Positions 6,868-7,801 of a stretch of 7,801 nt of DNA are shown here, piece by piece. Both the position numbers and the translations under genes were made by a program. The stretch is taken from NCBI GenBank assembly GCA_029939445.1, contig JAOZSY010000125.1:1-7801 (forward strand). Direction: 5' to 3'. Within the stretch, counting starts at the first letter, position 1, and every line of letters starts with the position of its first letter. The notes under the pieces are model-generated. The model worked only from the letters and a program-made list of their open reading frames with translations. It was not told the DNA's origin and searched no databases. The stretch comes from Bacteroidales bacterium. Lineage in GTDB: Bacteria; Bacteroidota; Bacteroidia; Bacteroidales; UBA1556.

Positions 6868-7605
6868 TTAAGGGTAGTCTATCTTAACCAAAAATAGCCC
6901 TTCTGCAGCAGCAGAAACTCCTGCATTATTTCTGTTTTTACTTTCTATTATTGTTTCAAAATCCTTTAGAGAAAGTTTGCCACGACCAATATCAATCATT
7001 GTGCCTACAATGGCTCGCACCATATTCCTAAGAAATCTATCTGCCGATATTTCAAAGATAATAAGGTTGCCTTCTTTTTTCCATCTGGCTTTCATTATAT
7101 CGCAAATATTGGTTTTTGCATCAGCATGTAGTTTTGCAAAACTTGTGAAATCACTATAGCCAAGAAGTAGCTCGCTAGCTTTGTTCATTTTTTCAATATC
7201 TAAATTACCTAAACGTAGCCATGATGTATTAGAATTAAAAGGATCTTTGGCAGTACTTATTATGTAATTATAAGTTCGTTTTGTGGCATCAAATCGGGCA
7301 TGTGCATCTTTATCTACTTTATAAATCTCATGAATAGCTATGTCGTTGGGTAATAAAGAATTAAGCTTATAAACAAGAAGTGGTATATCATTCTCAAAAC
7401 TAGGGTTAACCATATCAAAATGAGCAATATAATTCTTTGCATGAACTCCTGTATCAGTACGCCCTGCTCCAATAATATTGGTTTTAGTTTGCAATGCAGT
7501 ACTAAGTGCAGTTTCTAACTTTTCTTGCACACTCATTGCATTCGGTTGATATTGCCAGCCGTGGTATTTTGTCCCCAAATATGATAATCGTATAAAATAT
7601 CTCAT
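6868..7605 (-). CDS. truA: tRNA pseudouridine(38-40) synthase TruA
   Basis: Isomerises uridines 38, 39 and 40 in the anticodon arm of many tRNAs to pseudouridine; cytosolic homodimer. Landmarks: YHGWQYQP (14-21), GAGRTDTGVHA (46-56) with the catalytic aspartate D51, AHARFDAT (101-108), TYNYIIS (111-117), and FLRNMVRAIVGTM (191-203), the conserved C-terminal core motif. At 245 residues it is about 25 shorter than the E. coli enzyme but contains all the core motifs, so it looks complete and not truncated. Only about 15 bp separate its start codon from repeat-like sequence, so its promoter must lie inside or beyond the repeats; no exact TAnnTTTG box is visible on its strand between 7606 and 7801. 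It is followed by pyrG, which has its own promoter box. Confidence 0.97.
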   Translation of the reverse strand: MRYFIRLSYLGTKYHGWQYQPNAMSVQEKLETALSTALQTKTNIIGAGRTDTGVHAKNYIAHFDMVNPSFENDIPLLVYKLNSLLPNDIAIHEIYKVDKDAHARFDATKRTYNYIISTAKDPFNSNTSWLRLGNLDIEKMNKASELLLGYSDFTSFAKLHADAKTNICDIMKARWKKEGNLIIFEISADRFLRNMVRAIVGTMIDIGRGKLSLKDFETIIESKNRNNAGVSAAAEGLFLVKIDYP

Positions 7606-7650
7606 CTCTTTTTATTAATTTTTAGCCTTCAATACAACTTTCTCTTTTCA

Positions 7651-7671
7651 ATTCTCAATTCCTAATTCCCA
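7651..7671. repeat. Three heptamer repeats upstream of truA
   Basis: Three consecutive heptamers, ATTCTCA, ATTCCTA and ATTCCCA, lead directly into AGCCTTCGGTAC. The order of the last two units followed by that sequence is repeated exactly at 7761-7780. A degraded unit (TTTTCA, 7645-7650) may precede them. They belong to the same heptamer family as 44-57 and 7733-7774. Confidence 0.75.
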
Positions 7672-7689
7672 GCCTTCGGTACAATTTTG

Positions 7690-7744
7690 ATTTTCTCATT
7701 TCAATCGAAATCAAAACCACTCAGTCTGACGAATTCCTAATTCC
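7690..7744. repeat. Dispersed repeat module, right copy
   Basis: Identical over 55 bases to the start of the window (1-55) and in the same orientation. The first difference is C at 7745 against T at 56, within the heptamers. Together with the preceding TTTTG it forms a 9-bp inverted repeat, TTTTGATTT (7685-7693) and AAATCAAAA (7708-7716). A shorter alternative hairpin pairs ATTTC (7698-7702) with GAAAT (7707-7711). Confidence 0.92.
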
Positions 7745-7774
7745 CCATTCCTAATTCCCCATTCCTAATTCCCA
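7733..7774. repeat. Heptamer tandem array (three 14-bp units)
   Basis: Three head-to-tail copies of ATTCCTAATTCCCC (7733-7746, 7747-7760, 7761-7774), the last ending in A in place of C. Each copy is two heptamers, ATTCCTA and ATTCCCC, giving six heptamers in all. It fills the space between the 55-bp module and the next AGCCTTCGGTAC. The style resembles the short tandemly repeated repetitive sequences described in cyanobacteria, but I do not assign a function. Confidence 0.92.
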
Positions 7775-7801
7775 GCCTTCGGTACAATTTTGATTTTCTC
7801 A

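Larger units (their letters stand above)
7658..7801. repeat. 103-bp tandem repeat, second unit cut by window end
   Basis: Bases 7658-7698 (41 bp) are identical to 7761-7801, an offset of 103 bp; the match runs to the last base of the window and fails one base to the left (A versus C). Each unit consists of heptamers, then AGCCTTCGGTACAATTTTG, then the 55-bp module also found at 1-55. The second unit is incomplete only because the window ends. The region shows no open reading frame of note. Confidence 0.88.

Noticed and set aside
7651..7774. CRISPR array
   Set aside because: The repeat units are 7, 14 or 103 bp without unique spacers of regular length, and no cas gene is near.
1..7801. Circular plasmid or excised mobile element, because the ends match
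   Set aside because: Only nine bases overlap at the extreme ends, the genes are core chromosomal functions, and there is no replication, mobilisation or recombinase gene.

Overview
This AT-rich window reads as a chromosomal piece of a member of the Bacteroidota, probably from an anaerobic or facultative branch. The support is: a DUF5606-type protein, a family I know only from that phylum; promoter-like TAnnTTTG boxes of the Bacteroidota primary sigma factor; start codons with A/T-rich leaders and no properly spaced Shine-Dalgarno sequence; a class 1B (PyrD + PyrK, NAD-linked) dihydroorotate dehydrogenase; and a cysteate synthase-like enzyme of the type found in sulfonolipid-making Bacteroidota. 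The genus cannot be decided from the sequence alone.

Layout, left to right. Positions 1-60 hold the end of a repeat module and a few heptamer repeats. Positions 62-2279 (minus strand) carry, in transcription order, a DUF5606 gene, pyrK and pyrD, probably one operon; the DUF5606-pyrK gap is only 9 bp. A very AT-rich divergent intergenic region (2280-2552) follows, with a candidate promoter for each direction. A methionine gamma-lyase-like PLP enzyme (2553-3743, plus strand) converges on a cysteate synthase-like gene (3818-5098, minus strand). Between them is a near-perfect 21-bp-stem hairpin flanked by A and T tracts, a textbook bidirectional terminator. Upstream on the minus strand are pyrG (CTP synthase, 5149-6753), with its own TATCTTTG box, and truA (tRNA pseudouridine synthase, 6868-7605). 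Positions 7620-7801 are non-coding repeats, including a second copy of the module seen at position 1.

Two themes run through the genes. PyrK/PyrD and PyrG are pyrimidine nucleotide enzymes (orotate formation and UTP to CTP), and TruA modifies uridine in tRNA. The two convergent PLP enzymes both belong to sulfur-compound metabolism: one probably breaks down methionine or a related thioether, the other probably makes L-cysteate from O-phosphoserine and sulfite, the head-group precursor of capnine-type sulfonolipids. All seven genes look intact.

The least explained part is the repeat system at both ends. A 55-bp block is identical at 1-55 and 7690-7744. It sits next to runs of a heptamer (consensus ATTCCYM) and recurs with a 103-bp period at the right end. 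The window starts and stops inside this module, so it may be an assembly contig broken at a dispersed repeat. I found no defence system, CRISPR array, transposase, phage gene or RNA gene here.
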